Under the pieces are notes generated by a model. That model was not told the origin of the DNA, made no database searches, and saw only the letters and a program-made list of their open reading frames with translations. This document shows positions 9,576 through 20,423 of a DNA stretch of 52,445 bases, one piece after another. The stretch spans positions 1 through 52,445 of the forward strand of contig NZ_JXLL01000012.1 of the NCBI RefSeq assembly GCF_001316435.1, in the 5' to 3' direction. A program made the translations under genes and the position numbers. This stretch comes from Caloranaerobacter sp. TR13. Lineage in GTDB: Bacteria > Bacillota > Clostridia > Tissierellales > Thermohalobacteraceae. Within the stretch, counting starts at the first letter, position 1, and each line of letters opens with the position of its first letter.

Positions 9576-10850
9576 ATGCTAACTACTCTTAGGAATGCGT
9601 GGAAAATTCCTGATTTAAGAAAGAGAATGTTATTTACCTTATTAATGCTAGTTATATTTAGATTGGGGGCTAATATTCCAGTACCAGGAATAGATAAGCA
9701 AGTAATAGCTGAAATGTTTAAGGGTGAAGCTGCTGGGCTACTAGACTTTATGAACTTAATGGCCGGTGGTGCTTTTAAAAACTTTACAATATTTGCATTA
9801 AACATTTATCCTTACATTACAGCTTCAATAATTATTCAATTACTTACAATAGCTATTCCTAGCCTTGAAGCTTTAGCAAGAGAAGGGGAAGAAGGAAGAA
9901 AGAAACTTGCTAAATATACAAGGTATGGTACAGTAGTGCTAGCATTGATACAGGCAATAGGTTACAGTGTAGGTTTCTTCAATAGAGCTTTGATAAATAA
10001 AGATTTTCTTTCAGTATCAGTTGTAGTAATTACATTAACTGCAGGTACAGCTTTCCTAATGTGGTTAGGTGAGCAAATTACAGATAAAGGTATAGGTAAT
10101 GGTATTTCGCTCATTATATTTACAGGTATTATTTCAAGAGTACCTGGTGGATTAGCAAAAATGATTAATCTTTTAAAAGTTGGAGAAACAAATGTTATTG
10201 AGATATTAGTATTCTTAGTACTTTCAATATTAATAATTGCAGGGGTTGTTGCAATACAAGAAGGTCAGAGAAGAATACCTGTTCAATATGCTAAAAGAGT
10301 AGTTGGAAGAAAAATGTATGGTGGTCAAAGCACTCATATACCACTAAAAGTTTTAATGGCAGGGGTAATTCCTGTTATCTTCTCAACTTCATTGTTAGCA
10401 TTCCCACAGACTTTAGCATTCTTCTTCAAAGGAGGATTTGCTGAGTGGGTTAACAAGTATTTATCACTAAACGGCAACCCTGGTGTTATAATTTATTCAA
10501 TATTGAACGCTTTATTGATAATTTTCTTCACATATTTCTATACAGCAGTTCAATTTAATCCTTATGAATATTCTAATAACTTGAAACAATATGGTGGTTT
10601 TATTCCTGGTATAAGACCAGGTAAGCCAACAGCTGAGTATTTAAATAAAGTTATTTCAAGAATCACATTAGTAGGAGCATTAACACTTGCTATAATAGCT
10701 TCACTTCCAACTATTATATTATCTACTACAAGTCTAAATATTAGATTTGGTGGTACTGCACTTTTAATAGTAGTTGGTGTTGCTCTTGAAACTATGAAGC
10801 AGATAGAAGCTCAAATGTTAATGAGACACTATAAAGGATTCTTAAAGTAG
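9576..10850 (+). CDS. secY: Protein translocase subunit SecY
   Basis: 424 residues, the central pore of the Sec translocon, with ten predicted membrane helices. It opens [21 protein letters not shown] and has the [10 protein letters not shown] plug region. The cytoplasmic loops include [14 protein letters not shown], and the C-terminal tail ends [11 protein letters not shown]. The start codon lies two bases after the rplO stop, so coupling is likely. Confidence 0.98.
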   Translation: MLTTLRNAWKIPDLRKRMLFTLLMLVIFRLGANIPVPGIDKQVIAEMFKGEAAGLLDFMNLMAGGAFKNFTIFALNIYPYITASIIIQLLTIAIPSLEALAREGEEGRKKLAKYTRYGTVVLALIQAIGYSVGFFNRALINKDFLSVSVVVITLTAGTAFLMWLGEQITDKGIGNGISLIIFTGIISRVPGGLAKMINLLKVGETNVIEILVFLVLSILIIAGVVAIQEGQRRIPVQYAKRVVGRKMYGGQSTHIPLKVLMAGVIPVIFSTSLLAFPQTLAFFFKGGFAEWVNKYLSLNGNPGVIIYSILNALLIIFFTYFYTAVQFNPYEYSNNLKQYGGFIPGIRPGKPTAEYLNKVISRITLVGALTLAIIASLPTIILSTTSLNIRFGGTALLIVVGVALETMKQIEAQMLMRHYKGFLK

Positions 10851-10881
10851 CTTTGGATTACTCCACAAGGAGATGATTGTT

Positions 10882-11532
10882 TTGAGATTGATATTATTAG
10901 GACCCCCTGGAGCTGGTAAAGGTACCCAAGCTTCAGGGATTGTAAAAAAATATAATATTCCACATATATCAACAGGAGATATTTTTAGAAAGAACATAAA
11001 AGAGGGCACTGAATTAGGTAAAAAAGCAAAAGAGTATATGGATAAAGGACTTTTAGTTCCTGATGATATAGTTGTAGCTATTGTAAAAGATAGATTAACA
11101 GAAAGTGACTGTAAAGATGGATTCTTATTAGATGGATTTCCTAGAACAGTAGCTCAAGCAGATGCGCTTGAAGTTGAATTAAAAAACTTAAATATGCAAT
11201 TAGACAAAGTAATCAATATTGAGGTTGATAAAGAAGCGCTTATTGAAAGAGCAGTAGGAAGAAGAATCTGTAAGGAATGTGGAGCGACTTATCATATTAA
11301 ATTTAATCCTCCCAAACAAGAAGGAATCTGTGATGTATGTGGAGGGCAGCTATATCAGAGAAAAGACGATACTGTTGAAACAGTAACAAAGAGAATAGAA
11401 GTATATCTAGAGCAAACTAAGCCCCTAATTGATTATTATAAAGAAAAAGGGATACTTGCTAATATAGATGGAATGCAAAATATTGATAAGGTATTCGAAG
11501 ATATCGTAGAGGCTTTAGGGAGCGGTAAATAA
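10882..11532 (+). CDS. adk: Adenylate kinase
   Basis: 216 residues from TTG 10882 ([15 protein letters not shown]). The upstream ATG 10873 overlaps the AAGGAG box, so TTG at the right spacing is preferred. The enzyme interconverts 2 ADP with ATP + AMP. The P-loop [15 protein letters not shown] and a Gram-positive LID domain with four cysteines (CKEC...CDVC, Zn) are visible. It follows secY and overlaps map by one base. Confidence 0.97.
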   Translation: MRLILLGPPGAGKGTQASGIVKKYNIPHISTGDIFRKNIKEGTELGKKAKEYMDKGLLVPDDIVVAIVKDRLTESDCKDGFLLDGFPRTVAQADALEVELKNLNMQLDKVINIEVDKEALIERAVGRRICKECGATYHIKFNPPKQEGICDVCGGQLYQRKDDTVETVTKRIEVYLEQTKPLIDYYKEKGILANIDGMQNIDKVFEDIVEALGSGK

Positions 11533-12278
11533 TGATCATAATAAAATCTAAAAGAGAGATTGAAAAGATGAGAAGGGCGGGTAGGCTTGTTGCTGAAACC
11601 CATGCCTTTCTCCAACAATTTATCAAGCCTGGCATTACAACGAAAGAGTTAAATAGAATTGCTGAAGATTTTATATTAAAGAACAATGGTAGACCAGCTT
11701 TTAAAGGATATAACGGTTATCCAGCTTCTATTTGTACGTCAGTTAATGAAGAGGTTGTACATGGCATACCTGGATTAAAAAAACTAAAAGATGGCGATAT
11801 TATAAGTATAGATATTGGTGTGATTGTAGATGGATACTATGGTGACAGTGCTAAGACTTATCCTGTAGGCAATGCATCAAAAGAGGCTCTAAGACTTATA
11901 AAAGTAACTGAAGAATCTTTTTACGAAGGAATAAAATTTGCAAAAGTAGGATATAGACTTTCGGATATATCTCATGCAATTCAAAAGTATGTAGAAAAAA
12001 ATGGTTTTTCAGTTGTGAGAGACTTTGTTGGACATGGAATCGGACAAAAAATGCATGAGGACCCACAAATACCTAATTTTGGACCACCTGGCAAAGGACC
12101 AAGATTAAAAGAAGGTATGGTTTTAGCTATAGAACCAATGGTGAATGCAGGAACATATCATGTTCGAATTCTTAGTGATAATTGGACGGTAGTTACGTTT
12201 GATGGAAAACTGTCATCTCACTACGAGCACACTATAGCCATTACAGATGGTGAACCTGAAATACTGACTGTTTTATAA
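11532..12278 (+). CDS. map: Methionine aminopeptidase, type I
   Basis: 248 residues. It removes the initiator Met from nascent chains. The pita-bread metal ligands are visible: D in [19 protein letters not shown] in [16 protein letters not shown] in AIEPM and E in YEHTIAI. The ATG overlaps the adk stop by one base. Confidence 0.97.
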   Translation: MIIIKSKREIEKMRRAGRLVAETHAFLQQFIKPGITTKELNRIAEDFILKNNGRPAFKGYNGYPASICTSVNEEVVHGIPGLKKLKDGDIISIDIGVIVDGYYGDSAKTYPVGNASKEALRLIKVTEESFYEGIKFAKVGYRLSDISHAIQKYVEKNGFSVVRDFVGHGIGQKMHEDPQIPNFGPPGKGPRLKEGMVLAIEPMVNAGTYHVRILSDNWTVVTFDGKLSSHYEHTIAITDGEPEILTVL

Positions 12279-12297
12279 CAAATAAGAGGTGAAATTT

Positions 12298-12579
12298 ATG
12301 GAAACTACTAGTGATATTCAAATAGGTCAAGTAGTAAGATCAAAAGCTGGTCGAGACAAAGGAAGAGTTTTCGTTGTTATTGATATTATAGATGAGAAGT
12401 ATGTATCGATAGTTGATGGTGATTTAAGAAGGCTAGATAAACCAAAGAAGAAGAAAATAAAACATTTAATAGTTTACAAGACTATATTAAAAAACATAAG
12501 AGAAAAGATTGAAAAGGGAGAGAAGATTAATAACGCTTATGTTAGAAAATCTCTAAAACCTTTTAATGAAGAGATATAA
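12298..12579 (+). CDS. KOW-domain RNA-binding protein (L14e/L6e/L27e-like)
   Basis: 93 residues from ATG 12298 behind AGAGGTG; an in-frame GTG at 12289 overlaps that box. An N-terminal KOW motif ([21 protein letters not shown]) is followed by a basic [10 protein letters not shown] stretch. Such proteins are found between map and infA in Clostridia and are annotated as L14e-like. A role in the ribosome or rRNA binding is likely but unproved. Confidence 0.85.
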   Translation: METTSDIQIGQVVRSKAGRDKGRVFVVIDIIDEKYVSIVDGDLRRLDKPKKKKIKHLIVYKTILKNIREKIEKGEKINNAYVRKSLKPFNEEI

Positions 12580-12608
12580 TTTCCCTGAATAGGAGGTTAG
12601 GTTGCCTA

Positions 12609-12827
12609 ATGTCCAAAAAAGACGTTATAGAGGTAGAGGGAACTGTTATAGAGGCTCTACCAAATGCAATGTTTAAAGTAAGGCTTGATAATGGACACGA
12701 ATTGTTAGCTCATATATCAGGCAAACTGAGAATGAATTTTATAAGAATTCTTCCAGGTGATAAAGTGACAGTTGAGTTATCTCCATATGATTTAACTAGA
12801 GGTAGAATTACATGGCGTAAAAAGTAG
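12609..12827 (+). CDS. infA: Translation initiation factor IF-1
   Basis: 72 residues with an S1/OB fold. The start [20 protein letters not shown] and the end LTRGRITWR are typical. IF-1 occupies the A site during initiation. AGGAGGT lies upstream of the ATG. Confidence 0.98.
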   Translation: MSKKDVIEVEGTVIEALPNAMFKVRLDNGHELLAHISGKLRMNFIRILPGDKVTVELSPYDLTRGRITWRKK

Positions 12828-12842
12828 CAAGGAGGGATTGCT

Positions 12843-12956
12843 GTGAAAGTAAGGCCATCAGTTAAACCAATTTGTGAAAAATGTAAAATTATTAAAAGAA
12901 AAGGTAGAGTAATGGTTATTTGCGAAAATCCAAAGCATAAACAAAAACAAGGTTAA
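12843..12956 (+). CDS. rpmJ: 50S ribosomal protein L36
   Basis: 37 residues from GTG 12843 ([14 protein letters not shown]), ending TAA 12954-12956. It has the zinc ribbon CEKC...C...H (C+ form). CAAGGAGGG lies about 7 nt upstream. Position between infA and rpsM is universal in Firmicutes. Confidence 0.96.
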   Translation: MKVRPSVKPICEKCKIIKRKGRVMVICENPKHKQKQG

Positions 12957-13001
12957 TATTAATATTAATATTAATTTATAGACACAATACACTAGCTATT
13001 T

Positions 13002-13021
13002 ATTATACTTTCTAGTATAAT
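13002..13021 (+). promoter_or_regulatory. Candidate internal promoter/hairpin before rpsM
   Basis: The 162-bp rpmJ-rpsM gap holds a 7-bp inverted repeat ATTATAC/GTATAAT. Its 3' arm contains a perfect TATAAT (13016-13021) but no good -35 sequence. An untranslated stretch of about 95 nt follows before rpsM. It may be an alpha-operon promoter or an r-protein regulatory leader. Confidence 0.35.
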
Positions 13022-13118
13022 ATTTATTTGGGTTAGTGAATATCGCGGCTGCTAAGAAATAGAAAGTTGTATACACATAAAACTATTTGATTCACAGTAT
13101 TAGGAGGTGTAGAGATTA

Positions 13119-13490
13119 ATGGCCAGAATTGCTGGTGTTGACTTGCCAAGAGACAAGAGAGTAGAAATAGGGTTAACTTATATATTTGGTATTGGAAGAT
13201 CAAGAGCAAATGAAATTTTAGCTAAAGCTGGTATTAATCCAGATACAAGAGTTAAGGATTTAACTGAAGAGGAAGTAAGCAAATTAAGACATATTATAGA
13301 TAACGAGTATATAGTAGAAGGTGACTTAAGAAGAGAGATAGCTTTAAATATCAAAAGACTTAAAGACATTAACTGCTATAGAGGTATCAGACATAGAAGA
13401 GGTTTACCTGTAAGAGGTCAACGTACAAAAACAAATGCAAGAACTAGAAAAGGTCCTAGAAAAACAGTAGGTAAGAAGCGTAAAAAGTAA
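13119..13490 (+). CDS. rpsM: 30S ribosomal protein S13
   Basis: 123 residues. S13 is in the 30S head and contacts the P-site tRNA and L5. It opens [22 protein letters not shown] and ends with the basic [18 protein letters not shown] tail. TTAGGAGGT precedes it. First gene of the alpha-operon segment. Confidence 0.98.
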   Translation: MARIAGVDLPRDKRVEIGLTYIFGIGRSRANEILAKAGINPDTRVKDLTEEEVSKLRHIIDNEYIVEGDLRREIALNIKRLKDINCYRGIRHRRGLPVRGQRTKTNARTRKGPRKTVGKKRKK

Positions 13491-13511
13491 TAGATAAAGG
13501 AGGGACTGTAA

Positions 13512-13910
13512 GTGGTAGCTAAGAAGAATAGAAGAGCTCGTGTTAAAAGAAGAGATAGAAAAAACATTGAAAGAGGTCAGGCTCATATCAGATCAACATT
13601 TAATAATACAATAGTTACTTTAACTGACACTCAAGGTAATACTATTTCTTGGGCTAGCGCAGGTCAGCTTGGTTTTAAAGGTTCAAGAAAATCAACTCCA
13701 TTTGCTGCTCAAATGGCTGCCGAAACTGCTGCTAAAAAGGCTATGGAACACGGATTAAAAACTGTAGAAGTATACGTTAAAGGGCCAGGAGCAGGTAGAG
13801 AAGCAGCAATAAGATCATTACAAGCTGCTGGGCTAGAAGTTAGTCTAATAAAAGATGTTACTCCAATCCCACACAACGGTTGTAGACCACCTAAACGTAG
13901 AAGAGTATAA
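13512..13910 (+). CDS. rpsK: 30S ribosomal protein S11
   Basis: 132 residues, GTG start behind AAAGGAGGG. S11 lies on the 30S platform at the E site. [18 protein letters not shown] and the C-terminal [18 protein letters not shown] are diagnostic. Confidence 0.98.
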   Translation: MVAKKNRRARVKRRDRKNIERGQAHIRSTFNNTIVTLTDTQGNTISWASAGQLGFKGSRKSTPFAAQMAAETAAKKAMEHGLKTVEVYVKGPGAGREAAIRSLQAAGLEVSLIKDVTPIPHNGCRPPKRRRV

Positions 13911-13936
13911 TTATATAGATATAGGAGGTGTAGAGA

Positions 13937-14560
13937 ATGGCAAGATATACAGGTCCAGTTTGTAGACTTTGTCGTAGAGAAGGGCTTAAACTTTATTTAA
14001 AGGGAGATAGATGCTATACAGATAAGTGTGCAATTGCTAGAAGAAACTATGCTCCAGGACAACATGGTAAATCAAGAAGAAAGCTATCAAACTATGGTAT
14101 CCAGTTAAGAGAAAAGCAAAAAGTTCGTAGATATTATGGAATATCAGAAAAGCAAATGAGAAAATACTTCGAAATGGCAGATAAAATGAAGGGCATCACA
14201 GGTGAAAACCTATTAAAAGTATTAGAAATGAGATTAGATAATGTTGTGTTTAGATTAGGATTAGCTTCAACTAGAGCAGAAGCTAGACAGTTAGTTACTC
14301 ATGGACACTTTACTGTTAATGGTAAAAAAGTAAATATTCCTTCATATCTAGTTTCTATAGGTGATGTTATTGCAGTAAAAGAGAAAAGTAGATCATCAGC
14401 TAAGTTCAAAGAATTAATTGAAAACCATCAAGGAAGAGTACCAAAATGGTTACAGTTTACAGCAGAAAAAATGGAAGGTAAAGTTATCGCTGAGCCTTCA
14501 AGAGAAGATATAGAATTACCAATCGAAGAACACTTAATTGTAGAGCTATATTCTAAGTAA
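13937..14560 (+). CDS. rpsD: 30S ribosomal protein S4, zinc-binding form
   Basis: 207 residues. S4 nucleates 16S rRNA folding. It is the C+ paralogue with four cysteines at the N-terminus (CRLC...CYTDKC). The central S4 RNA-binding domain is [20 protein letters not shown]. In Firmicutes S4 can autoregulate its own mRNA; no such element is obvious in the 26-nt gap here. Confidence 0.97.
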   Translation: MARYTGPVCRLCRREGLKLYLKGDRCYTDKCAIARRNYAPGQHGKSRRKLSNYGIQLREKQKVRRYYGISEKQMRKYFEMADKMKGITGENLLKVLEMRLDNVVFRLGLASTRAEARQLVTHGHFTVNGKKVNIPSYLVSIGDVIAVKEKSRSSAKFKELIENHQGRVPKWLQFTAEKMEGKVIAEPSREDIELPIEEHLIVELYSK

Positions 14561-14624
14561 TGGATAAATTAGAATCAGTTGCCCTCAGTATCACAAAAAA
14601 GCTTATAGGGAGGGTTATTAGTAG

Positions 14625-15572
14625 ATGATTGAAATAGAAAAGCCAAAAATTGAGATTGTTGAAATGAGCGAAGACAATACCTATGGTAAGTTTGTTGTAG
14701 AGCCTTTAGAAAGAGGTTACGGAACTACTTTAGGTAATTCACTTAGAAGAATATTGCTTTCATCTTTACCAGGTGCTGCTGTTACATCAATAAAGATTCA
14801 GGGAGTATTACATGAATTTTCCACCATTCCTGGAGTAGTTGAAGATGTTACTGAGATAATATTGAACTTAAAAAGTTTAACAGCTATAATGCATACTAAT
14901 GAGCCAGTGACATTAAGAATAGAAGCAGAAGGACAAGGAGAAGTAACAGCTGGAGATATTATTACAGGACCTGAAGTTGAAATATTAAACAAGGACTTAC
15001 ACATAGCTACGCTTGATGAGGATGGAAAGCTATATATGGAACTTGAAATGGCTAAAGGGCGCGGATATGTTCCAGCAGAGAAAAATAAAAAAGAGAATCA
15101 CACAATAGGAGTAATACCTATTGATTCAATTTTTACTCCTGTTAGAAAAGTAAACTTTAAAGTTGAAAATACCAGGGTTGGTCAAATTACTGATTATGAT
15201 AAGTTAATCCTAGAAGTATGGACAGATGGTAGTATTAAACCAGATGAGGCTACTTCATTAGGTGCTAAGATTATGAGTGAGCACTTAAATTTATTCATTA
15301 CATTGACTGACCATGTAAACGATGTTGAAATTATGGTTGAAAAAGAAGAAGACAAGAAAGAAAAAGTACTAGAAATGACGATAGAAGAATTAGATTTGTC
15401 AGTTAGATCATATAACTGCTTAAAAAGAGCGGGTATTAATACAGTAGATGAATTAACTAAGAAAACAGAAGAAGACATGATGAAAGTTAGAAATCTTGGT
15501 AGAAAATCCCTTGAAGAAGTTCAACGCAAATTAGCAGAACTCGGATTGAGCCTAAGGAAGAGTGATGACTAA
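14625..15572 (+). CDS. rpoA: RNA polymerase subunit alpha
   Basis: 315 residues. The N-terminal assembly domain has [21 protein letters not shown] flexible linker ([10 protein letters not shown], about 240-250) leads to a C-terminal domain that binds UP elements and regulators ([30 protein letters not shown]). It is placed between rpsD and rplQ as usual. Confidence 0.98.
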   Translation: MIEIEKPKIEIVEMSEDNTYGKFVVEPLERGYGTTLGNSLRRILLSSLPGAAVTSIKIQGVLHEFSTIPGVVEDVTEIILNLKSLTAIMHTNEPVTLRIEAEGQGEVTAGDIITGPEVEILNKDLHIATLDEDGKLYMELEMAKGRGYVPAEKNKKENHTIGVIPIDSIFTPVRKVNFKVENTRVGQITDYDKLILEVWTDGSIKPDEATSLGAKIMSEHLNLFITLTDHVNDVEIMVEKEEDKKEKVLEMTIEELDLSVRSYNCLKRAGINTVDELTKKTEEDMMKVRNLGRKSLEEVQRKLAELGLSLRKSDD

Positions 15573-15592
15573 GAAGTAAGGAGGGAAGAGGG

Positions 15593-15934
15593 ATGGCAAA
15601 ATTAAGAAAACTAGGTCGTAAAACTGACCACAGAAAAGCAATGTTAAGAAACTTAGTAACTAGTTTGTTAAAAAATGGAAGAATAGAAACAACAGAAACT
15701 AGAGCAAAAGAAACTAGAAGATTAGCTGAAAAAATGATAACTCTTGCAAAAAGAGGAGATTTACATGCTAGACGCCAAGTTTTAGCATTTGTATATGATG
15801 AGACTGTTGTTAAAACATTGTTTGATGAAATTGCACCTAAATATGCAGAAAGAAATGGTGGTTATACAAGAATATTAAAAATCGGACCTCGTAGAGGCGA
15901 CGGTTCAGAAATGGTAATACTAGAATTAGTATAA
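15593..15934 (+). CDS. rplQ: 50S ribosomal protein L17
   Basis: 113 residues. L17 surrounds the tunnel exit. [21 protein letters not shown] and the C-terminal [22 protein letters not shown] are typical. It is the last gene of the long r-protein unit and a terminator hairpin follows. Confidence 0.98.
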   Translation: MAKLRKLGRKTDHRKAMLRNLVTSLLKNGRIETTETRAKETRRLAEKMITLAKRGDLHARRQVLAFVYDETVVKTLFDEIAPKYAERNGGYTRILKIGPRRGDGSEMVILELV

Positions 15935-15941
15935 ATAGTGT

Positions 15942-15982
15942 AGGGGATTAAGTTGTTAGCTTAACTTAGTCCCTGTTTTCTT
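15942..15982 (+). terminator. Terminator after rplQ
   Basis: AGGGGATTAAGTT (from 15942) pairs with AACTTAGTCCCT (15963-15974), one G-T pair, and is followed by GTTTTCTT. It ends the S10-spc-alpha unit. Confidence 0.85.
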
Positions 15983-16016
15983 ATAACTTATTTAAATCAA
16001 GGATTTTATTCAGTTT
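15981..16016 (+). repeat. Copy 1 of a conserved intergenic motif
   Basis: The stretch TTATAAC-TTATTTAAATC-AAGGATTTTATT before ecfA1 is closely similar to 31805-31840 (before the L,D-transpeptidase) and 47799-47832 (CRISPR leader). The function is unknown; it may be an unusual promoter or protein-binding site. Confidence 0.45.
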
Positions 16017-16034
16017 ATATGAGTGGGGATAGAT

Positions 16035-16865
16035 ATGAAAGAAATAATGGTTAAAATGGATAATGTAACATATGAGTACACTAACAACGAAGAAGAACGT
16101 ATAGCAGCGGTAAAGAATATTAATTTAGAAATACATAAAGGTGAATTTCTTGTAATTTTAGGACATAATGGTTCGGGTAAATCTACTCTTGCTAAATTGA
16201 TGAATGCACTTTTATTACCATCTGAGGGCAAAGTTTATGTAAATGGGATTGATACGACTGATATGAAGAAAATTTGGGATATCAGACAGATTGCTGGAAT
16301 GGTATTTCAAAATCCAGATAATCAAATTGTTGCAACTATAGTAGAAGAAGATGTAGCGTTTGGGCCTGAAAATCAAGGAATAGAGCCAAATGAAATAAGA
16401 AAAAGAGTAGACGAGGCTTTGGCTGCAGTTGAAATGTCAGAATATAAAGAGTATGCGCCACACTTACTTTCAGGTGGACAAAAGCAGAGAATAGCTATAG
16501 CGGGTGTTCTAGCTATGAAACCTGAGTGCATAATTCTAGATGAACCAACAGCTATGCTTGATCCATCTGGCAGAAAAGAAGTTATGAATACAATAAAAAA
16601 ACTTAATAAAAATGAAAAAAAGACTATCATACACATAACGCATTATATGGATGAAGCAGTTGAAGCAGATAGGATAATCATTATGGAAAAAGGACAGATT
16701 ATAATGGAGGGTACTCCTAAAGAAATATTTAGTAAAGTAGAAAAATTAAAAAGCATGGGACTAGATGTGCCACAAGTAACGGAATTAGCATATAAACTTA
16801 GAAAAGAAGGCATTGATATTCCCGCAGATATATTAACAGTTGAGGAATTGGTGAGTGTACTATGA
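16035..16865 (+). CDS. ecfA1: ECF transporter ATPase EcfA1
   Basis: 276 residues, one of two ATPases of the energy-coupling factor module that powers vitamin and metal uptake by exchangeable S-components. Walker [11 protein letters not shown]-loop FQNPDNQ, signature LSGGQKQR, Walker [14 protein letters not shown] and H-loop ITHYMDEA are all present. Start ATG 16035 is preferred over the in-frame GTG 16023, which lies in the GTGGGG box. It overlaps ecfA2 by four bases. Confidence 0.95.
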   Translation: MKEIMVKMDNVTYEYTNNEEERIAAVKNINLEIHKGEFLVILGHNGSGKSTLAKLMNALLLPSEGKVYVNGIDTTDMKKIWDIRQIAGMVFQNPDNQIVATIVEEDVAFGPENQGIEPNEIRKRVDEALAAVEMSEYKEYAPHLLSGGQKQRIAIAGVLAMKPECIILDEPTAMLDPSGRKEVMNTIKKLNKNEKKTIIHITHYMDEAVEADRIIIMEKGQIIMEGTPKEIFSKVEKLKSMGLDVPQVTELAYKLRKEGIDIPADILTVEELVSVL

Positions 16866-17725
16866 CTATTGTTATAAAAAATCTAACTCATATTTATAAT
16901 CCAAAAAGCCCATTTGAGACAAAAGCTTTAGATAACATAAATTTAGAAATTGCTAAAGGTGAGTTTGTAGGTTTAATTGGACATACAGGTTCTGGTAAGT
17001 CTACTTTAATTCAACATCTTAATGGTCTTTTGAAACCTACATCTGGTAAAATATTTATTAATGATTTAGATATAACATCAAAAGATGTAAGCTTAAGAGA
17101 AATTAGACAAAAGGTAGGACTAGTATTTCAATATGCAGAATATCAGCTTTTTGAAGAAACAGTAGCAAAAGATATAGCTTTTGGACCTAAAAATCTAGGT
17201 TTATCTGAAGATGAAATAGAAAAAAGAGTTAGAGAATCAATGGAAATGGTTGGACTAGATTATGAAACTTTAAAAGACAGGTCTCCATTTGAGATAAGTG
17301 GAGGTCAGAAAAGAAGGGTCGCTATAGCGGGTATACTTGCTATGAAGCCAGAAATTTTAATATTGGATGAACCGACGGCTGGATTAGATCCAAAAGGTAG
17401 AGATGAAATACTAGGGCAAATTAAAAGATTACATGAAAAATATAAGATTACAATAATACTTGTTTCACATAGTATGGAAGATATAGCTAAATTAGTTGAT
17501 AGATTGATAGTCATGTATAAAGGCAAAATAGTTATGAACGGTACGCCTAGGGAGATCTTTAGTAAAGCTAATGAGCTTGAGAATTTAGGATTGGGAATAC
17601 CTCAAATAACATACTTTATGAAAGCTCTAAAGAAAAAATGGGTGAGTATTAGAGATGATGTAATAACAGTAGATGAGGCTAAAGAAGAGATTTTGAGAGC
17701 TATAAGGGGAAATAATTATGATTAG
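16862..17725 (+). CDS. ecfA2: ECF transporter ATPase EcfA2
   Basis: 287 residues, the second ATPase of the ECF module. Walker [11 protein letters not shown]-loop [13 protein letters not shown] (the YAEYQLF form is typical of EcfA2), signature ISGGQKRR, Walker [14 protein letters not shown]. It starts within the ecfA1 stop (ATGA) and overlaps ecfT by eight bases, so stoichiometric coupled translation is expected. Confidence 0.95.
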   Translation: MTIVIKNLTHIYNPKSPFETKALDNINLEIAKGEFVGLIGHTGSGKSTLIQHLNGLLKPTSGKIFINDLDITSKDVSLREIRQKVGLVFQYAEYQLFEETVAKDIAFGPKNLGLSEDEIEKRVRESMEMVGLDYETLKDRSPFEISGGQKRRVAIAGILAMKPEILILDEPTAGLDPKGRDEILGQIKRLHEKYKITIILVSHSMEDIAKLVDRLIVMYKGKIVMNGTPREIFSKANELENLGLGIPQITYFMKALKKKWVSIRDDVITVDEAKEEILRAIRGNNYD

Positions 17726-18515
17726 AGATATTACTATAGGTCAATACTATCCTGGAAATACGGTTATTCATAAGTTAGACCCTAGGGTAAAGATAATAAT
17801 AACATTTATGCTTATTATGGCATTGTTTTTTATAGATAAGTTTTTGCCATACTTATTTATACTAGGTTTTATCCTAATGGCTATTTTAATATCTAAAATT
17901 CCAATAAAATACATATTGAAGGGTTTAAAACCCTTACTTCCTATTATTATAATTACATTTGTATTAAATCTATTTATGACTAAAGGGCAAGTGATTTTTG
18001 AAATAGGTCCATTAGATGTTACAATAGAAGGTTTAAATAAGGCGTTATTTATGGCACTTAGATTAATCTTTTTAATAATAGGTACATCATTACTTACATT
18101 AACAACTTCTCCAATATCACTAACTGACGGTATAGAAAAATTATTGAACCCGTTTAGGAGAATAGGAGTTCCAGCTCATGAATTAGCAATGATGATGACG
18201 ATAGCATTAAGATTTATCCCTACTTTACTTGAAGAAGCAGATAAAATTATGAAGGCTCAGATGGCTAGAGGAGCAGATTTCGAAAGTGGGAACATTTTAA
18301 ATAGGGCTAAAAGTTTAGTACCATTATTAGTACCATTATTTGTAAGTGCTTTTAGAAGAGCAGATGAATTAGCTATGGCTATGGAAGCAAGATGTTATAG
18401 AGGTGGAGAAAATAGAACACGAATGAAACAGTTAGTATTAAAGCCAAGAGACTTTATCTCATTAGGTATAATGATTACTTTGTTTGTAATAATAGTATTG
18501 TATAGATATTTGTAG
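17718..18515 (+). CDS. ecfT: ECF transporter transmembrane protein EcfT
   Basis: 265 residues with several membrane helices. EcfT links the two ATPases to S-components. The two Ala-Arg-Gly-type coupling motifs appear as [10 protein letters not shown] (about 178-187) and [10 protein letters not shown] (about 230-239). It begins with the typical [17 protein letters not shown]. No S-component gene lies in this window. Confidence 0.95.
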   Translation: MIRDITIGQYYPGNTVIHKLDPRVKIIITFMLIMALFFIDKFLPYLFILGFILMAILISKIPIKYILKGLKPLLPIIIITFVLNLFMTKGQVIFEIGPLDVTIEGLNKALFMALRLIFLIIGTSLLTLTTSPISLTDGIEKLLNPFRRIGVPAHELAMMMTIALRFIPTLLEEADKIMKAQMARGADFESGNILNRAKSLVPLLVPLFVSAFRRADELAMAMEARCYRGGENRTRMKQLVLKPRDFISLGIMITLFVIIVLYRYL

Positions 18516-18527
18516 GTGGTATGTTCA

Positions 18528-19265
18528 ATGAGGAACATAAAATTAGTTATTGAATATGATGGAACTAATTATTTTGGATGGCAGAAGCAGCCTGAGTTAA
18601 AAACCATTCAAGAGGAAATTGAAAAGGCAATAAAAAAAATAACAAAAGAAGAGGTAAAACTAATAGGCTCTGGTAGAACAGACAAAGGAGTACATGCGAG
18701 AGGGCAGGTAGCAAATTTTCATACTAATTCCAAAATTCCTGCAGATAAGTTCAAATTTGCATTAAATAGCGTATTGCCAATTGATATATCTATAAAAGAA
18801 TCTATTGAAGTAGATGAAAGTTTTCATGCAAGATATTCTGCAAAAGGAAAAGAGTATAGGTATTTAGTTTTAAGTAGTAAAACAAGAAGTCCTCTTATGA
18901 GAGATTATTCATATCATATACCTTATACTTTAGATTTATCTAAGATTAAAGAAGCTGCTAAATTATTTATTGGAACATATGATTTTAGAGCATTTATGTC
19001 ATCTAGGAGTTGTATGGAAGATACCGTTAGAACTATTTACGATTTAGAAATAGTTGAAAAAGAAGACTTAATTGAGTTTAAAGTTACAGGCAATGGTTTT
19101 TTATATAATATGGTAAGAATTATAGTAGGAACTTTAATAGAGATAGGATATGGAAAGAAAAAAATAGAAGATATACCCAAAATTATAGCTTCAAAAGATA
19201 GAAACAAAGCTGGTCATACAGCACAACCTCAAGGGCTATATTTAGAGAGGGTATTTTATGAGTAG
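18528..19265 (+). CDS. truA: tRNA pseudouridine(38-40) synthase TruA
   Basis: 245 residues starting MRNIKLVIEYDGTNYFGWQ. It isomerises U38-U40 in tRNA anticodon arms. The catalytic aspartate is in GSGRTDKGVHARGQ. The upstream in-frame GTG 18516 follows the ecfT stop directly, but ATG 18528 lies after an AGGTGG box and gives the family start. ecfT-truA-rplM is the Firmicutes order. Confidence 0.96.
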   Translation: MRNIKLVIEYDGTNYFGWQKQPELKTIQEEIEKAIKKITKEEVKLIGSGRTDKGVHARGQVANFHTNSKIPADKFKFALNSVLPIDISIKESIEVDESFHARYSAKGKEYRYLVLSSKTRSPLMRDYSYHIPYTLDLSKIKEAAKLFIGTYDFRAFMSSRSCMEDTVRTIYDLEIVEKEDLIEFKVTGNGFLYNMVRIIVGTLIEIGYGKKKIEDIPKIIASKDRNKAGHTAQPQGLYLERVFYE

Positions 19266-19269
19266 TATC

Positions 19270-19298
19270 TTGACACACAAGGCTGCTTGTATTACAAT
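19270..19298 (+). promoter_or_regulatory. Strong sigma-A promoter of rplM-rpsI
   Basis: TTGACA (19270-19275), 17-base spacer, TACAAT (19293-19298). It starts five bases after the truA stop. Confidence 0.85.
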
Positions 19299-19305
19299 AT
19301 ATAGA

Positions 19306-19382
19306 GTGTGAGAATAATGAAAATCCACTAGCCCCGGATTTTTCATATAAATCTCAAAGTAATTTTGGTAAATAGGGAGGGA
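19306..19382 (+). ncRNA. Probable L13-type ribosomal protein leader
   Basis: Between the promoter and rplM the RNA can fold a 9-bp stem TGAAAATCC (19318-19326) / GGATTTTTCA (19336-19345, one bulge), closed further out by GAGA/TCTC. The AGGGAGGG ribosome-binding site follows. Position and shape fit the known L13 leader of Firmicutes, through which L13 is thought to autoregulate; the family match is not tested. Confidence 0.5.
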
Positions 19383-19388
19383 AAAAGG

Positions 19389-19817
19389 TTGAAAAGCTTT
19401 TTAGCTAAGCCACAAGAAATTGAAAGAAAATGGTATATAATAGATGCAGAAGGTAAGACTTTAGGTAGATTAGCTAGCGAAGTAGCAAAAATCTTAAGAG
19501 GAAAGCATAAACCAATATATACTCCACATGTTGATACTGGTGATCATGTAATAATCATTAATGCAGAAAAAATTGTTTTAACTGGTAAAAAATTAGAGCA
19601 AAAATACTACAGATACCATACAGGATATCCTGGTGGTTTAAGAGAAATTCCATATAAAAAATTAATGGCTGAAAATCCTGAGAAAGTTATATTCCTAGCT
19701 GTTAAAGGTATGTTACCAAAGAATAGATTAGGAAGAAAGATGATCAAAAAGTTAAGAGTTTATAGAGGTTCAGAGCATAATCATCAAGCACAAAAACCTG
19801 AGGTTTACGAAATATAG
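19389..19817 (+). CDS. rplM: 50S ribosomal protein L13
   Basis: 142 residues from TTG 19389 ([20 protein letters not shown]), eight bases after AGGGAGGG; a TTG at 19365 would place that box inside the gene. L13 is an early 50S assembly protein. The [19 protein letters not shown] and [11 protein letters not shown] motifs are clear. Confidence 0.97.
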   Translation: MKSFLAKPQEIERKWYIIDAEGKTLGRLASEVAKILRGKHKPIYTPHVDTGDHVIIINAEKIVLTGKKLEQKYYRYHTGYPGGLREIPYKKLMAENPEKVIFLAVKGMLPKNRLGRKMIKKLRVYRGSEHNHQAQKPEVYEI

Positions 19818-19841
19818 TGCTTAAGGAAAGGAGGACTGTAA

Positions 19842-20234
19842 GTGGCTAAGGTGCAATACTACGGAACTGGTAGAAGAAAGACTTCTGTTGCTAGGGTAAG
19901 ATTAGTACCTGGTGAAGGTAATATTATAGTAAATAAGAGAAATTTAGATGAATATTTTGATTATGATACATTAAAAGTTATAGTAAGAGAACCATTAGTT
20001 ATAACTGATACTTTAGGAAAATATGATGTTATTGTAAAAGTTGAGGGTGGCGGATTCACTGGTCAAGCTGGAGCTATAAGACATGGTATTGCTAGAGCTT
20101 TACTTAAAGCTGATGCAGAGTTAAGACCAATACTTAAGAGAGCAGGAATGCTAAGAAGAGACCCAAGAATGAAGGAAAGAAAGAAATACGGATTAAAGAA
20201 AGCAAGACGTGCTCCACAATTCTCAAAGAGATAA
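19842..20234 (+). CDS. rpsI: 30S ribosomal protein S9
   Basis: 130 residues, GTG start behind AAAGGAGG. S9's C-terminal tail reaches the P-site tRNA; the basic [17 protein letters not shown] end is intact. [19 protein letters not shown] is typical. It is co-transcribed with rplM. Confidence 0.98.
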   Translation: MAKVQYYGTGRRKTSVARVRLVPGEGNIIVNKRNLDEYFDYDTLKVIVREPLVITDTLGKYDVIVKVEGGGFTGQAGAIRHGIARALLKADAELRPILKRAGMLRRDPRMKERKKYGLKKARRAPQFSKR

Positions 20235-20235
20235 G

Positions 20236-20267
20236 AAAACACTGGACTTTGTGTCCAGTGTTTTTTT
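20236..20267 (+). terminator. Terminator after rpsI
   Basis: The stem AAAACACTGGAC / GTCCAGTGTTTT with a short TTTGT loop is followed by a T tract. It closes the rplM-rpsI unit. Confidence 0.92.
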
Positions 20268-20299
20268 ATCTCTTTTTTCTTTTTTTAGCATGTACTTGG

Positions 20300-20378
20300 A
20301 ATATAGACAAAGGTAAATTAAATATTATAAACTAGCACCTAGTATCAAGTACTTAGTACCTAACAAATATAGACAAAG
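20300..20378. repeat. Heptad repeat patch flanked by 13-bp direct repeats
   Basis: Heptads of the form YAYYWAG (CACCTAG, TATCAAG, TACTTAG, TACCTAA) occupy about 20329-20363. They lie between two copies of AATATAGACAAAG (20300-20312 and 20366-20378). The same heptad type recurs at 35760-35815. Confidence 0.6.
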
Positions 20379-20423
20379 TTTTTTTTAATATTATTAAATA
20401 ATAGTTTCAACAGGAGGAATACT

